From Owenia fusiformis (lineage: Eukaryota; Annelida; Polychaeta; Sabellida; Oweniidae), in contig CAIIXF020000004.1 in NCBI GenBank assembly GCA_903813345.2, forward strand, positions 10,360,196 to 10,424,195: DNA of 64,000 nucleotides, read 5' to 3'. Shown here in pieces: positions 1-11,192 of this stretch. Below the pieces are notes generated by a model, which was given only the letters and a program-made list of their open reading frames with translations, did no database searches and was not told where the DNA came from. Made by a program: the position numbers and the translations under genes. Numbering within the stretch: the first letter of the stretch is position 1; the number at the start of each line of letters is the position of its first letter.

Positions 1-1229
1 ACTATTCACTTCGCAAACCACACAAAACGTTTATAACACAAAATTGCAGCTCAATACATTACGCCTTTGATACAGGTCTGTGGCCATGGGGGAGGTCGTG
101 CAATACAATTGTTTCTTTTAGAATTGGACCATTTCTGTTTATAACAGCTGGTTTTATTAATCATTCTTTGTTTTCCGTTTCAATATATACATATACAAAA
201 GGTGCAAGATTCGGTATGTTTAGTTGATAATGTAATAATGCAAATAAAGAAACGGGCGCATTTTACATTCATTGCAAATGTTTCATCTGACAAATTGATG
301 ATTATGTTTTGAGCAAATTGGTGCATGGAAGAACAAACTGATGCAAATAACAAACAGTATGGACATACAGATACATGTATGTCAGAGCAATATGATAAGT
401 AAGACTTTAATCCCTAATTATTCAATTTCTATTAAATGAGTTTCGTTAACACTGATTACTAATCTGTTTGTTAGAGTCAATGGATTAATTTCCTACAGCC
501 AACGATTCTAAGTTAAACAAAAAATAGTTTTGCAAATTAAGTTTTTTATATTTATTTGATTGTATATTATCCCCCATGTTATGATTAACATTGTGTTAAA
601 ATTTGGATTCAATCGATCAATTCATTGGAAAAATAATTTTTTAATTCTTAATTAATAAGTTTTCCTCACATGTTTACTCTATTGTTTCTCTGTCACATCA
701 AGGTTACAATAAACAACATTTAAATCCCCCTCTTATATTACACAGGCACACCCACCTGTATTCACTTTGTCAGCCAAAAAACAGTCTTGACACAGAAATG
801 CTCAATATTCAGCTAAATACATTACGCATTTATACAGACCCGTACCTAGCGACCCCCTCCCCTTGGCCAACAATTCTTTCAAGATCATGCAGTTTTTCAC
901 CATCTCGTACATGTATTGACATGTCAGAGCAATATAAATAAAACTTTAATCCCCAAGTATTTAATTTCTATGACATGAGTTTTGTTCACTGATAACTAAT
1001 CCGTTTGTTAAGAATTAAAGGATTAATATTTACAGCCGATGGTTCTGATTTCCACAGAAAAATAATTTGCAAATTAAGTTTTTCTAATTTATTTGATTCT
1101 TTAGTGTCCTTCTTGCTATGATTAATAATGTGTTAAAATTTGGAATTAATCGATTAACTCATTGAAAAATGAATTTTTTGATTTTTAATGAATGACTTTT
1201 CTTCACCTTTAATCCACAGTTATTACCCA
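1..1229. repeat. AT-rich flank with a diverged direct duplication
   Basis: No gene is visible. Two segments, roughly 366-670 and 913-1206, are diverged copies of each other. Both run through a TGTCAGAGCAATAT word, an ACTTTAATCCC word, a CAAATTAAGTTTTT word and a TGTTAAAATTTGGA word in the same order. The text just before each (near 50-62 and 800-830) also shares AATACATTACGC. This is an old tandem duplication with a step of about 545 bp that abuts the satellite on its right. Confidence 0.6.
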
Positions 1230-3929
1230 AATGTTGAAAGAAACAGTGAAAGGTTAAACTAGGCTCATAAGTATGTTTCAATTTGAATCATAGTATGTGA
1301 TGTGCTCCAGGTACATCAATATATTAAAAAGTTCAATTTGGCGCATTAGTATAGTTCAATTTGGCGCATTATATATGATGTTCAAAGTACATCCTTACAG
1401 TGAAAGATTAAACTTGGCTCATGAGTATGTTTCAATTTGGTGCATAGTATGTCATGTGCTCCAAATACATCAGTATTTTAAAAAGTTCAATTTGGCGCGT
1501 TAGTATAGACCAATTTGGCGCGCTTTTTATTATGTTCAAAGGTCATCCTTGTATTGAAAGGTTAAACGTGGCTTATGATTATGTTTCAATTTGGAAATAG
1601 TCTTTGACATGCTCTAAGTTCATCAGTATATTAAAAAGTTCAATTTGGCGCACGCATTGGTATAGTTCAATTTGGCGCGTTATTTATGATGTTCAAAATA
1701 CATCATTATATTGAAAGGTTAAACTTGGCTCGTGAGTATGTTTCAATTTAAGACATAGTATGTCATATGCTCTAAGTTCGTCAGTATATTAAAAAGTTCA
1801 ATTTGGCGCATTATCATAGTTCAATTTGGCGCGTTATTTATGATGTTCAAAGTACATCCTTACATTGAAAGGTTAAACTTGGCTCATGAGTATGTTTCAA
1901 TGGGACATAGAATGTGATGTGCTCCAAGTTCATCAGTATAATAAAAAGTTCAATTTGACGCATTATCATAGTTCAATTTGGCGCGTTATTTATGATGTTC
2001 AAAGTACATCCTTACATTGAAAGGTTAAACTTGGCTCATGAGTATGTTTCAACGGGACATAGTATGTGATGTGCTCTAACTTCATCAGTATATTAAAAAG
2101 TTCAATTTGGCGCATTATCATTGTTCAATTTGGCGCTTTATTTATGATGTTCAAAGTACATCCTTACATTGAAAGGTTAAACTTAGTATATTAAAAAGTT
2201 CAATTTGGCGCGTTATTTATGATGTTCAAAGTACATCCTTACATTGAAAGGTTAAACTTGGCTCATGAGTATGTTTCAATGGGACATAGAATGTGATGTG
2301 CTCCAAGTTCATCAGTATAATAAAAAGTTTAATTTGGCGCATTATCATAGTTCAATTTGGCGCGTTATTTATGATGTTCAAAGTACATCCTTACATTGAA
2401 AGGTTAAACTTAGCTCATGAGTATGTTTCAATGGGACATAGTATGTGATGTGCTCAAAGTTCATCAGTATATTAAAAAGTTCAATTTGGCGCATTAGTAT
2501 AGTTCAATTTGGCGCATTATTTATGATGTTCAAAGTACATCCTTACAATGAAAGGTGAAACTTGGCTCATGAATATGTTTGAATTTGAGATATAGTATGT
2601 GATGTACTTCAAGTACATCAGTATATTAAAATGTTCAATTTGGCGCATTAGTACATCAATTTGGCGCATTATTTATGATGTTCAAAATACATCATCATAT
2701 TGAAAGATTAAACTTGGCTCATGAGTTTGTTTCAATTTGGGACATAGTATGTTATATGCTCTAAGTTCGTCAGTATATTAAAAAGTTCAATTTGGCGTAT
2801 TATCATAGTTCCATTTGACGCGTTATTCATGATGTTCAAAGTACATCCTTACATTGAAAGGTTAAACTTGGCTCATGAGTATGTTTCAATGGGACATAGT
2901 ATGTGATGTGCTCCAAGTTCATCAGTATATTAAAAAGTTCAATTTGGCGCGTTATTTATGATGTTCAAAGCACATACTTACATTGAAAGGTTACACTTGG
3001 CTCATGAGTATGTTTCAATGGGACATAGTAAGTGATGTGCTCCAAGTTCATCAGTATATTAAAAAGTTCAATTTGGCGCATTATCATAGTTCAATTTGGC
3101 GCGTTATTTATGATGTTCAAAGTACATCCTTACATTGAAAGGTTAAACTTGGCTCATGAGTATGTTTCAATTTGGGACATAGTATGTGATGTGCTGTAAG
3201 TTCATCAGTATATTAAAAAGTTCAATTTGGCGCATTATCATAGTTCAATTTGGCGCGTTATTTATGATGTTCAAAGTACATCCTTACAGTGAAAGGTTAA
3301 ACTTGGCTCATGAGTATGTTTCAATGGGACATAGTATGTGATGTGCTCCAAGTTCATCAGTATATTAAAAAGTTCAATTTGGCGCATTATCATAGTTCAA
3401 TTTGGCGCGTTATTTATGATGTTCAAAGTACATCCTTACATTGAAAGGTTAAACTTGGCTCATGAGTATGTTTCAATGGGACATAGTATGTGATGTGCTC
3501 CAAGTTCATCAGTATATTAAAAAGTTCAATTTGGCGCATTATCATAGTTCAATTTGGCGTGTTATTTATAATGTTCAAAGTACATCCTTACATTGAAAGG
3601 TTAAACTTGGCTCATGAGTATGTTTCAATTTGGGACATAGTATGTGATGTGCTGTAAGTTCATCAGTATATTAAAAAGTTCAATTTGGCGCATTAGTATA
3701 GTTCAATTAGGTGCATTATTTATGATGTTCAAAGTACATCCTTACAATGAAAGGTTAAACTTGGCTCATGAGTATGTTTCAATTTGGGATATAGTATGTG
3801 ATGTGATTCAAATCATGGACCTATATCCTCGGATATAGGTCCATGTTCAAATACATCAGTATTTTAAAAAGTTCAATTTGGCGCATTATTTATGATGTTC
3901 AAAGTACATCCTTCCATTGAAAGGTTAAT
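1230..3929. repeat. Satellite array, 152-bp unit, about 17 copies
   Basis: The word GATGTTCAAAGTACATCC recurs at 1842, 1994, 2146, 2373, 2525 and 2677 (the last slightly altered), giving a 152-bp period. One shortened unit at 2146-2221 steps only 75 bp. Each unit has two TTCAATTTGGCGC boxes, then the GATGTTC word, then GAAAGGTTAAACTTGGCTCATGAG, a GGGACATAGTATGTGATGTGCTC stretch and ATCAGTATATTAAAAAG. The first and last units are most diverged. Short ORFs inside are by-products of the repeat. Confidence 0.95.
3815..3844. repeat. Perfect 14-bp-stem palindrome inside the last satellite units
   Basis: ATGGACCTATATCC is followed by TC and then its exact reverse complement. It interrupts the satellite sequence between GTGATTCAAATC and GTTCAAATACATC, so it looks like an insertion or a template-switch product, not part of the satellite unit. 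Confidence 0.9.
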
Positions 3930-4285
3930 TCCGGGGATTTTATACCGATTGCTTATTGTATTTCATACATTTGAATATTGTTTTCTTTTTAAAATTTAAA
4001 AATGCATCATCATCATCAACTTCTGCCACATAATTATACAACAATTAATTTTCCTCCAGATAGCTTCACTCTAAACCTTCGAACCTCCTCCCTTACTAGG
4101 GGTCTAATTTGTCATAGGAAAGTCAGGATTGTCTCAATTTAAAACTGACAAAGAACAAAGATATCACGATACGCTTTACCTCATTTTAATTTTAACTACA
4201 CCGAAATTGCTGCTGATTTTTGGTAAGACTAAAAACAAACTTCAAATTAATATGCGCTTATTTTACTCAAAACGGAGATTTGTAT
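3930..4285. other. Unassigned spacer between satellite and fold-back element
   Basis: AT-rich sequence with a short CAT trinucleotide run near 4004-4016 (ATGCATCATCATCATCAAC). I see no gene, RNA or recognisable repeat here. Confidence 0.5.
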
Positions 4286-5365
4286 TTTAGTCAGAAACCC
4301 ATGCCTCTCTATCGTTTCAAAAAATTTACCCAACGTATCGGTCTCTGTTAATTTATGGCATCCATACTTTTTTGAAAGGTAACACCTTGAGGCTCAATTT
4401 TCTGCCGGATGCCCTTGCAAACTCTCATTGGTTGCTCTGTATTGTAGCATTCCGTTACCATGGTTACGCATCTATAGACATCTTACCTTGGAATCTTAAA
4501 TCATTTGTAGCTTTGTCATTATTTTGTCTATAGAAATGATATTGGTATCCAATTAAACCTAAATAAATTTCCCATAGAATAACAATATTCAATTATGCAA
4601 ATTAGCTCATTTGCATAAATTGTGACGTCATGAATCTATTTTTGGTTCAGAATTTTCAAGTATAGCAATGTATCTTTAAGAACTGAAGCCGTACGGTAAA
4701 ATTTCTTCAATATTATGACTTTTATTCTATGAGCAGAAGGTTTAAGCAATATAAAAGTGAAAACAGATTCAAAATTGGATCAGAACTAACAAAGTTATTA
4801 AACTTTCTAGGCAGCTACCATCACGTTATCACTGAACAATTAACTTTAAACATCTTACCTAAGAATTGATATGTTTGGTAGCTTTGTCATTATTTGGTCT
4901 ATAAAAAGGAGATCTTGGTATTGAATTGATCCTAATTGAATAATTGGTATGGAAACGATATTCAATTATGCAAATTAGCTAATTTGCATAATTATGATGT
5001 CATCAACCTGTCTTTGGTTCAGAACTTCCAAGTATAGCAACATATTTATTAGATCCAAGGTTGTATGGCATAGTTTCTGCATAGTTTGTCATTTATTCTT
5101 TGAGTGGAAGAGGTATGAGCAACATAAAAATGATTCAAAATTGAATTAGTATTAGCTAAGTAATTCAGCTTTTGAGGCAGCCACTATGAATGTTACTATT
5201 TGACAATCAAAAATAAAACACTGAAATAACAAAAATGAAACAAAGCTGATTCAAGCTTATCAAGTGAAATCTATATATTTTCCATGTCACTGAATTAGTT
5301 GGTGTATAGAAATGATACAAGTGTTTATAATTTTGACTATCATTGACAGGGGTCAAAACAGTTTT
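4286..5365 (+). repeat. Left inverted arm of the 6.4-kb fold-back element
   Basis: The arm pairs with 9620-10705. Subrepeat words such as AGCTTTGTCATTATTT and AATTATGCAAATTAGCT occur twice, with a step of 373 bp (4591 and 4964). The inner edge is near the TTTTGACTATCATTGACAGGGG word at about 5331. Palindromic pairs of ATGCAAAT octamers lie at 4594-4615 (one mismatch) and 4968-4989 (perfect). Confidence 0.85.
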
Positions 5366-6072
5366 TCTTGATTTTGTAACATGATTTATTGTTTGTGAGA
5401 AAGTTATGGATTAATCAGTTAGTGAATGGGTGAATGGTATTGTGAAATCTGTTATGTAATCTATAAATTTTTAAACTGATTTGCTTCATAGGCGTCAATC
5501 TATTTAAAGAGATGAAACATCATGCCTGGTCAAACATCAATATTTGTTCTGCGATTCAAGCAGTGAACATCTACATGAATTTTTAAACATTATATTATTA
5601 TAGATTATATCATTGCTGTTTTTCATGTCACCATCAAAAGCGTTGACATGTTGTTATGATGATGACTGCTGATGGCGTTGCGCCATTCTAACACCTAACT
5701 GATTTTACCATACTATATGCTTTTTGAAGAAATAAATCTTATTTGTTGAATTTTCTAGCAGAAATCGGCTCCCCTTCACTCATTTTGTCAGATTACCGGC
5801 AGTGACATGAAAGATACAATTTTTATTTTCTAGGGTGTCTCAAAAATGTACCCAAAGGTATATCAACAGCAAAGATAAATCAATCAATATTTTCAGATAT
5901 TTTTTGCATGGTCATTTAGGAAAAGCATGTAAGTTTTCTCTCCAATACTAAATTTTTAGTTCAGTCTTGCCTTTTTGATACTTTTTAACCCTTTTTATAC
6001 CATGTGTTTAATTTAACCTCCTTACATTTTGATAAGAGCCTGCATCCTTACTGCTACATTGTTTATCATATA

Positions 6073-7063
6073 CAGGGTGTCCAAAAAAACAGGACCGTAA
6101 GAAAGTTGAATAACTCGGTCAATTTTGCATATTTTGCCTTGAAATTTAAGAATTATTTAGTTCATTCAATGTGAATTTTGTTCTAAAAGTTTGATGATAA
6201 TCTGTTTATTGTGTCAAAAACTACAGTCCTTTACAAAACATGCTCAAAGTGGGCACTTCTCCTCTCTATGCACAAAACGAATCCTGGGAACAAAGTTGTT
6301 AATGACCCTTACCTATACACATTAATGTGAATGGTAAATATTGGGGTAGTTATTGCCCTCTTAAGATTGTTAGGGACCTGTCAGTATACACATTGGCTTT
6401 GAAAAATCCTCAAAGATAAAAATTTGGGGGATTTAGATCAGGCGAATGAGCTGCCCACATGGTTTGCGTTCTGCAACTGATGAGCTGACCACCAAAGCAT
6501 TGCCTAAACCATTTCAGCATATCATTTGCAGTGTTGGGGTGGTATTGGCTTGTTGAAACCACTGCTTAATTATCTCCTAAGATGTTCCTTCTGGTGCTTA
6601 GTGACCTCCAAAACTTGGTGAGAACTTACTGGTCCTTGTTCATGGTGATAGCAAGTCCCCAGTCACCTTCGAACCAAAAGGGACTGATGATTCCATGTTT
6701 CCTCATTACCACCCAGGGAGTGCATTGTTCAGAATGCAATGGATGATGTAACACTTCATCAGGAGGATGTAAGCCCCAGTAGCAATTGTTCTGGAAACTT
6801 GTCCATTCGGAAAGACATGTGTGTAGGAGGATCATCAACAGCTTTGTTCTCCGGATTGAATTGTGCATAGAGATGAGATTTGCACATTTGGGGCATGTTT
6901 TGTAAGGAGCTGTAGTTTTTGACTCAATTGGTAGATTATTATCAAACTTTTACAACAAAATTCACATTGAATGAGCTAAATAATTCTGATATTTCAAGGC
7001 AAAATATGCAAAATTGACCGAGTTATTCAACTTTCTTACGGTCCTGTTTTTTTGGACACCCTT
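6073..7063 (-). mobile_element. Inner mariner-like element (about 1 kb) nested in the outer one
   Basis: CAGGGTGTCC and GGACACCCTT termini begin inverted repeats of about 200 bp. These include the AACAGGACCGTAAGAAAGTTG block at the left and its complement at about 7030. A TA precedes the left terminus. Between the arms lies a decayed transposase read on the minus strand. The outer element's own arms flank this insertion, so it is the younger of the two. Confidence 0.8.
6400..6868 (-). pseudogene. Decayed mariner/Tc1-type transposase (inner element)
   Basis: The minus-strand ORF at 6626-6868 contains HGIISPFWFEGDWG, the conserved strand pattern after the second catalytic region in this superfamily. 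Farther on (about 6410-6490), another frame gives WAAHSPDLNPPNFYLWGFF. That matches the PPRSPDLTPPDFFLWGYLK-type block, except that the usual acidic residue in PPD is N. Stops and frame changes separate the pieces. DNA cut-and-paste function is inferred from family; this copy is dead. Confidence 0.75.
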
Positions 7064-7084
7064 GAATTTCCTTTCACATGTTGA

Positions 7085-7340
7085 TCTCAAGTTGTTCTAT
7101 GTCTCTAGGCTTTGGATAAGCATAAACGTGGTTCTTGAAGTCATCCCAGAGAAAATGTTTGGGGTGTCAAATCTGTTGAATAGGGAGGCCCTCACAATGT
7201 CTATATGCAGAGAGAAGAAACTCCTTTTATGGGAATTTTTGTGTGGCCATTGCTGTACATGGAGGGGCTCAAACTGTGTTCTCATTTGGATTTCATTCAG
7301 TCTCCGTAACTCTGGCAGATGGAACTCCATTATCAATTAA
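7085..7340 (-). pseudogene. Transposase fragment of the outer mariner-like element
   Basis: On the minus strand one frame reads HPKHFLWDDFKNHVYAYPKP followed by RDIEQL. This resembles the C-terminal FLWG-type block that follows the last catalytic acid in Tc1/mariner transposases. The upstream part lies in a different frame, so at least one frameshift is present. The fragment is cut on its 3' side by the inner element, and no intact catalytic triad remains. Confidence 0.7.
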
Positions 7341-7748
7341 CCGCTAAATCATTTGACGATAATTGACCTGGTTCTCTGTGATTGTTCTGCCATCTTCAAC
7401 CTTGGAACTTCTTTCTCTAGGGCTATTTGAAGGAACATGTTAAGCTAATCCCAACCCAAAAGACCTAGAACAACATAAGGCCAACACCCAAAGAGAAATT
7501 CAAAACATTCCACCTGAAACATTATCAAATGTGATGAACAATGTAGTACAAGGAAACAGGCTGTCATTGAAATATGAAGTAAAAAGTAAAGGGTTAGATC
7601 ATCAAAAAGGCAAGACTGAACTAAAAACTTTGTATCAGGAAGGAAACGTACATGCTTCAGCAACATGACCATGCAAAACTGTCTAAAAATATTGATTGGT
7701 TTAGCTGTGCCGTTTATATACTTTTAGGTACATTTTTTGAGACACCTT

Positions 7749-9619
7749 GTATTATTTATCATACCAACCTATCATAGTTCATAGATACCATTGCATTTTT
7801 ATATTAAGTGTTAATGAAGCGTAGAAATGAATAGTGAGGGCTTTAACCCGAGAGTTTCTACATCCATCAGTGTGGCATTGATATCCGCGTTAAAATCAAC
7901 TATATGGCATTCATTCATGTTATAACCATCTACATGTATATGTAACATTGATATTCATGTAGCATTACCCATGTCTTGGACTCATATGGCAGTGGTTTAA
8001 CTGTTCTTATGTATCTATTTCAGTGGTGACTTTCATGACAGGGATGCTTTTTATTCTTAATGTTTCCATCATCTTTGTCACATCTCCATGTTCACCTCAC
8101 CAGTGTGATTTGACTCCCAAATATCATCTGTGTGACATTAATCTCCTTGTTAACATCATCTAGAGCTGTGACATTGATTCAGCTCCTCTCAGCACATCTT
8201 ATTGTGATGACTTTTGGATAACTGCCCCAACATTCAGGCCTACATGTACATCTATGACTTTTTGATATAATCTGTTATATTGATCAGATCTTCAGAAACC
8301 CTTGTCTGAAAATAATTTAAATCTTTACAATGAAATAATATCTTGTAGTGGTCTTCGTTCAGAATTGCAATCTATGCTCCCTAAACTACATACTGTATGC
8401 TATTTTCATTCCATATTAAAGCTTCTAAGCTATAAAAAGTGTATATTAAAATAGTTTATTCAACCTCTGTCAATCATACTACGTGATTAACTCCTTTATT
8501 TTGGGCTAAAATCTCCTGTTGTTACTGTTCTTAGTTTTGAATGGTATCCATACTCTTTGGGATATACCTGAAATCCATCCATTTGAGACTCATATTTTTT
8601 CATAGATTTTTACATATTTCATATTTTGGAAACCCTTTAAAACAAGTTCAGATTATAAGTCCTATACCACACATACTTCCATAAGAGTTAGATGTAGGAA
8701 ACCTATATGTAGATGTAGGAAGGGTTAGTTAAAGTCCTACAAAAATCACTTCTTTCAAAAATATTTTAAAGGGCATTTTTTCTTTGTGGCTATTTCGATC
8801 AATACACTTTAATTTCAGGATTACTAGTACTACTACTGAGTTCTTTGTATTGATTTTGTCATCACTTTTCATTGCATATCAAAGAGGTTATACTATGTAA
8901 AATTAAACTTTTCATTTTGCTTCCCGAAGTACCTACTTTCTGCTTATAGTCCATTTTCAGAAAAGCTATAACATAAACCATTCTAAGGTTGAATCACCAA
9001 TGATTTTGAAGGTTAAAAAATTCCCTTAAGTAGTGTCACATTAGCTGTGTGGGCTCGCTATTTGCCACTTGACTTATTTTGGGCATTGTTTTTTTAATTA
9101 ATTTACTTTTTATTTGGTGTGATGGGGATAACTTTCTGTAAAACTATTTGTTTTGCCCACCCTGTATTCATGCTGCACCCTGCCATCTGTCGGAAAGTAT
9201 TCACATGGTGGCGAATGATGAGCTACAAGGCCTAAGTGTGACAGCTCCATCAAAGATAGGCATCCTGAAGGGTGTGATGTGACTCCCTCAATAATTGACA
9301 CATTGGGACATGAGATGGAAATGTTAATATCTAAGTTCTAAAGTTGACACTCTATCTGTATTTTGAATATAAAATGGTAATTAAGATTTATTTAGCTTAT
9401 GTCCAAATATCAACAAAATTTTGTTTTCAGCTTTATCACATGTTAGAAATCAAATGAAACCAGGAATACTCCTCCATATAAATTTTGTAAATATTGATAT
9501 GTATATTTGTAAACTTATGTCAAAAAAGCATAATTAAAGCATTACTATGTATTCATATGAATCATTGACATTATATGGTGAATTATAAGATTGGATTTTG
9601 AAATACAGGATCAAGATCA
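7749..9619. other. Interior of the fold-back element, no gene recognised
   Basis: AT-rich, with only short ORFs that resemble nothing I recognise. A stretch at 7900-8200 repeats loosely similar phrases (ACATTGAT, CATCT, TGTGACATT), suggesting a degenerate simple repeat. Nothing else stands out. Confidence 0.4.
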
Positions 9620-10705
9620 CACGATTTTGACCCCTGTGAATGATAGTCAAAATGCATATAACATATCCACATACTTACATGTTCAGTTCAATGGAAAAAT
9701 ATGAACAAGTACATTTTTACTCAATAAGATTGAAACAACTATGTTTGTTTCTTTTTTTCGTTATTGTAATATTTTTTATAATTGTAAAACAATGACGTTC
9801 ACAGTAGCTGCCCAAAAAGCTGAATAACTTTGCTAATTCAGATCCAATTCTGAATCTGTTGTCTCTTGAATGTTGCCTATATCTTGCACTCATCAAATAA
9901 AGGTCAAAACTATGCACACATTCTGTCATACAGCCTAAGTTCTAATATATATGTTGCTAAACTGGGATATTCCGAACAAAAATTGATTGATGACATCACA
10001 CTTTATGCAAATTAGCTAATTTGCATAATTGAATATTTTGATCATACAGGAAATAAGGTTTAATTTGATACCAATATCATTTCTACAGACCAAATAATGA
10101 CAAAGCTACAAACATTTTAAACGTCCATGGTAAGATGTCTGAATATAATTGTCAAATAATGACATTCACAGTAGCTGCCTCGAAAGTTTAATAGCTTTGG
10201 TAATACTGATCCAATTTTGAATCTGTTTTCACTTTTATGTTGCTTATACCTTCTTCTTATAGTCTAAAGGACCAAACTTTGCAGAAATTCTGACATACGG
10301 CCTCAGTTCTAATAGATACGTTGCTATACTTGAAAATTCTGAATCAAAAATTGATTGATGACGTCACAATTTATGCAAATGAGCTAATATGCATAATTGA
10401 ATATCATTACTTTATGGGAAATTTAATTAGGTTTAATTTGATACCAATATCATCTCTATAGACCAAATAATGACAAAGTTGCAAATGATTTAAGATTCCA
10501 AGGTAAGATGTCAATAGATGCGTAACCATGGTAACGGAATGCTACAATACAGAGCAACCAATGAGAGTTTGCAAGGGCATCCGGCAAAAAATTGAGCCTC
10601 AAAGTGTTACCTTTCAAAAAAGTATGGATGCCATAAATTAACAGAGACCGATACGTTGGGTAAATTTTTTGAAACGATAGAGAGGCATGGGTTTCTGACT
10701 ATTTG
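9620..10705 (-). repeat. Right inverted arm of the 6.4-kb fold-back element
   Basis: Reverse complement of the left arm, with the same two subrepeats (step 368 bp, octamer palindromes at 10005-10026 and 10373-10394). The inner edge is the CCCCTGTGAATGATAGTCAAAAT word at about 9629-9652. The arm keeps a dyad TGACGTCA word near 10358 that is also present in the left arm near 4623. Confidence 0.85.
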
Positions 10706-11192
10706 AAATATAGCCAAATTTTTCATTCCACTTTTTGTATTGACTTACATTTTTAAAATGCATTTAAAGTTCATTTAAAAGCATATACTTCAACATCATA
10801 AAATTTTAAATGAGATCTCAGACATTAAGTTTGATTTAGCTTTCTTAAGTGAAATGCATGATTTTATTTGTTTACATTAGCGCTTAATTGAAAAATAAAA
10901 TAGGATTAACTCCAAGCAAATTAAGGCACATCAAAGAATATATAGCCTCGTGTATAAAAGGCGTATAGTTTGTTTTTGGATTACGTAATACAGACTATAC
11001 TCATCTTTTCTATGTACTTATATCCTACTATTCCTGGCTCTTAAGAATAATCGGAGAATAGTTCAAACGATATTTAGTATCGTAGAGTATATACCACCAA
11101 TACTAAATGTTCCGCTTCTGAGGCAAGAATAGTTTGTTTCCCATACCGAATACAATATAGTGAGGACATACTGAACTATATTCACAAATAGT
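10706..11192. other. Spacer with a TATA-like word; no gene seen
   Basis: Contains GTGTATAAAAGGCG near 10951, which looks like a strong TATA box, but no convincing ORF or exon follows it closely. A nearly identical CGTATAAAAGGCG word occurs at 33313. The sequence after 11050 is AT-rich with ACTAT/ATAGT words. Confidence 0.3.

Larger units (their letters stand above)
5833..7748 (-). mobile_element. Outer mariner-like element, split by a younger insertion
   Basis: The termini GGGTGTCTCAAAAA (left) and TTTTTTGAGACACC (right) are inverted repeats. The similarity extends about 190 bp inward, for example GGCAAGACTGAACTAAAAA at 7609 against its complement near 5950. The TA-rich junctions and GGGTGTC-type ends fit Tc1/mariner. 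The coding strand is minus, and a second element (6073-7063) sits inside it. Confidence 0.75.
4286..10705. mobile_element. Large fold-back-type element with about 1-kb inverted arms
   Basis: The left end (AGTCAGAAACCCATGCC at about 4289) is matched in reverse complement at the right end (about 10688-10704). The match continues inward for about 1 kb. It includes the CTATCGTTTCAAAAAATTTACCC block, the CGGTCTCTGTTAATTTATGG block and the CATTCCGTTACCATGG block. Each arm contains two tandem subrepeats of about 370 bp. The interior carries nested mariner-like elements but no ORF that clearly mobilises the outer element, so it is probably non-autonomous. A clean target-site duplication was not found. 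Confidence 0.85.

Noticed and set aside
1297-3838. Two similar ORFs of 64-68 codons in the first 4 kb
   Set aside because: They are translations of the 152-bp satellite unit and recur only because the unit does.
7445-7672. 75-codon minus ORF rich in hydrophobic residues
   Set aside because: It lies in the terminal-repeat zone of the outer mariner element and matches no conserved block.
4286-10705. Polinton/Maverick interpretation of the 6.4-kb element
   Set aside because: The AGT...ACT ends are suggestive, but none of the expected genes is present, the size is too small and no 6-bp duplication was found.
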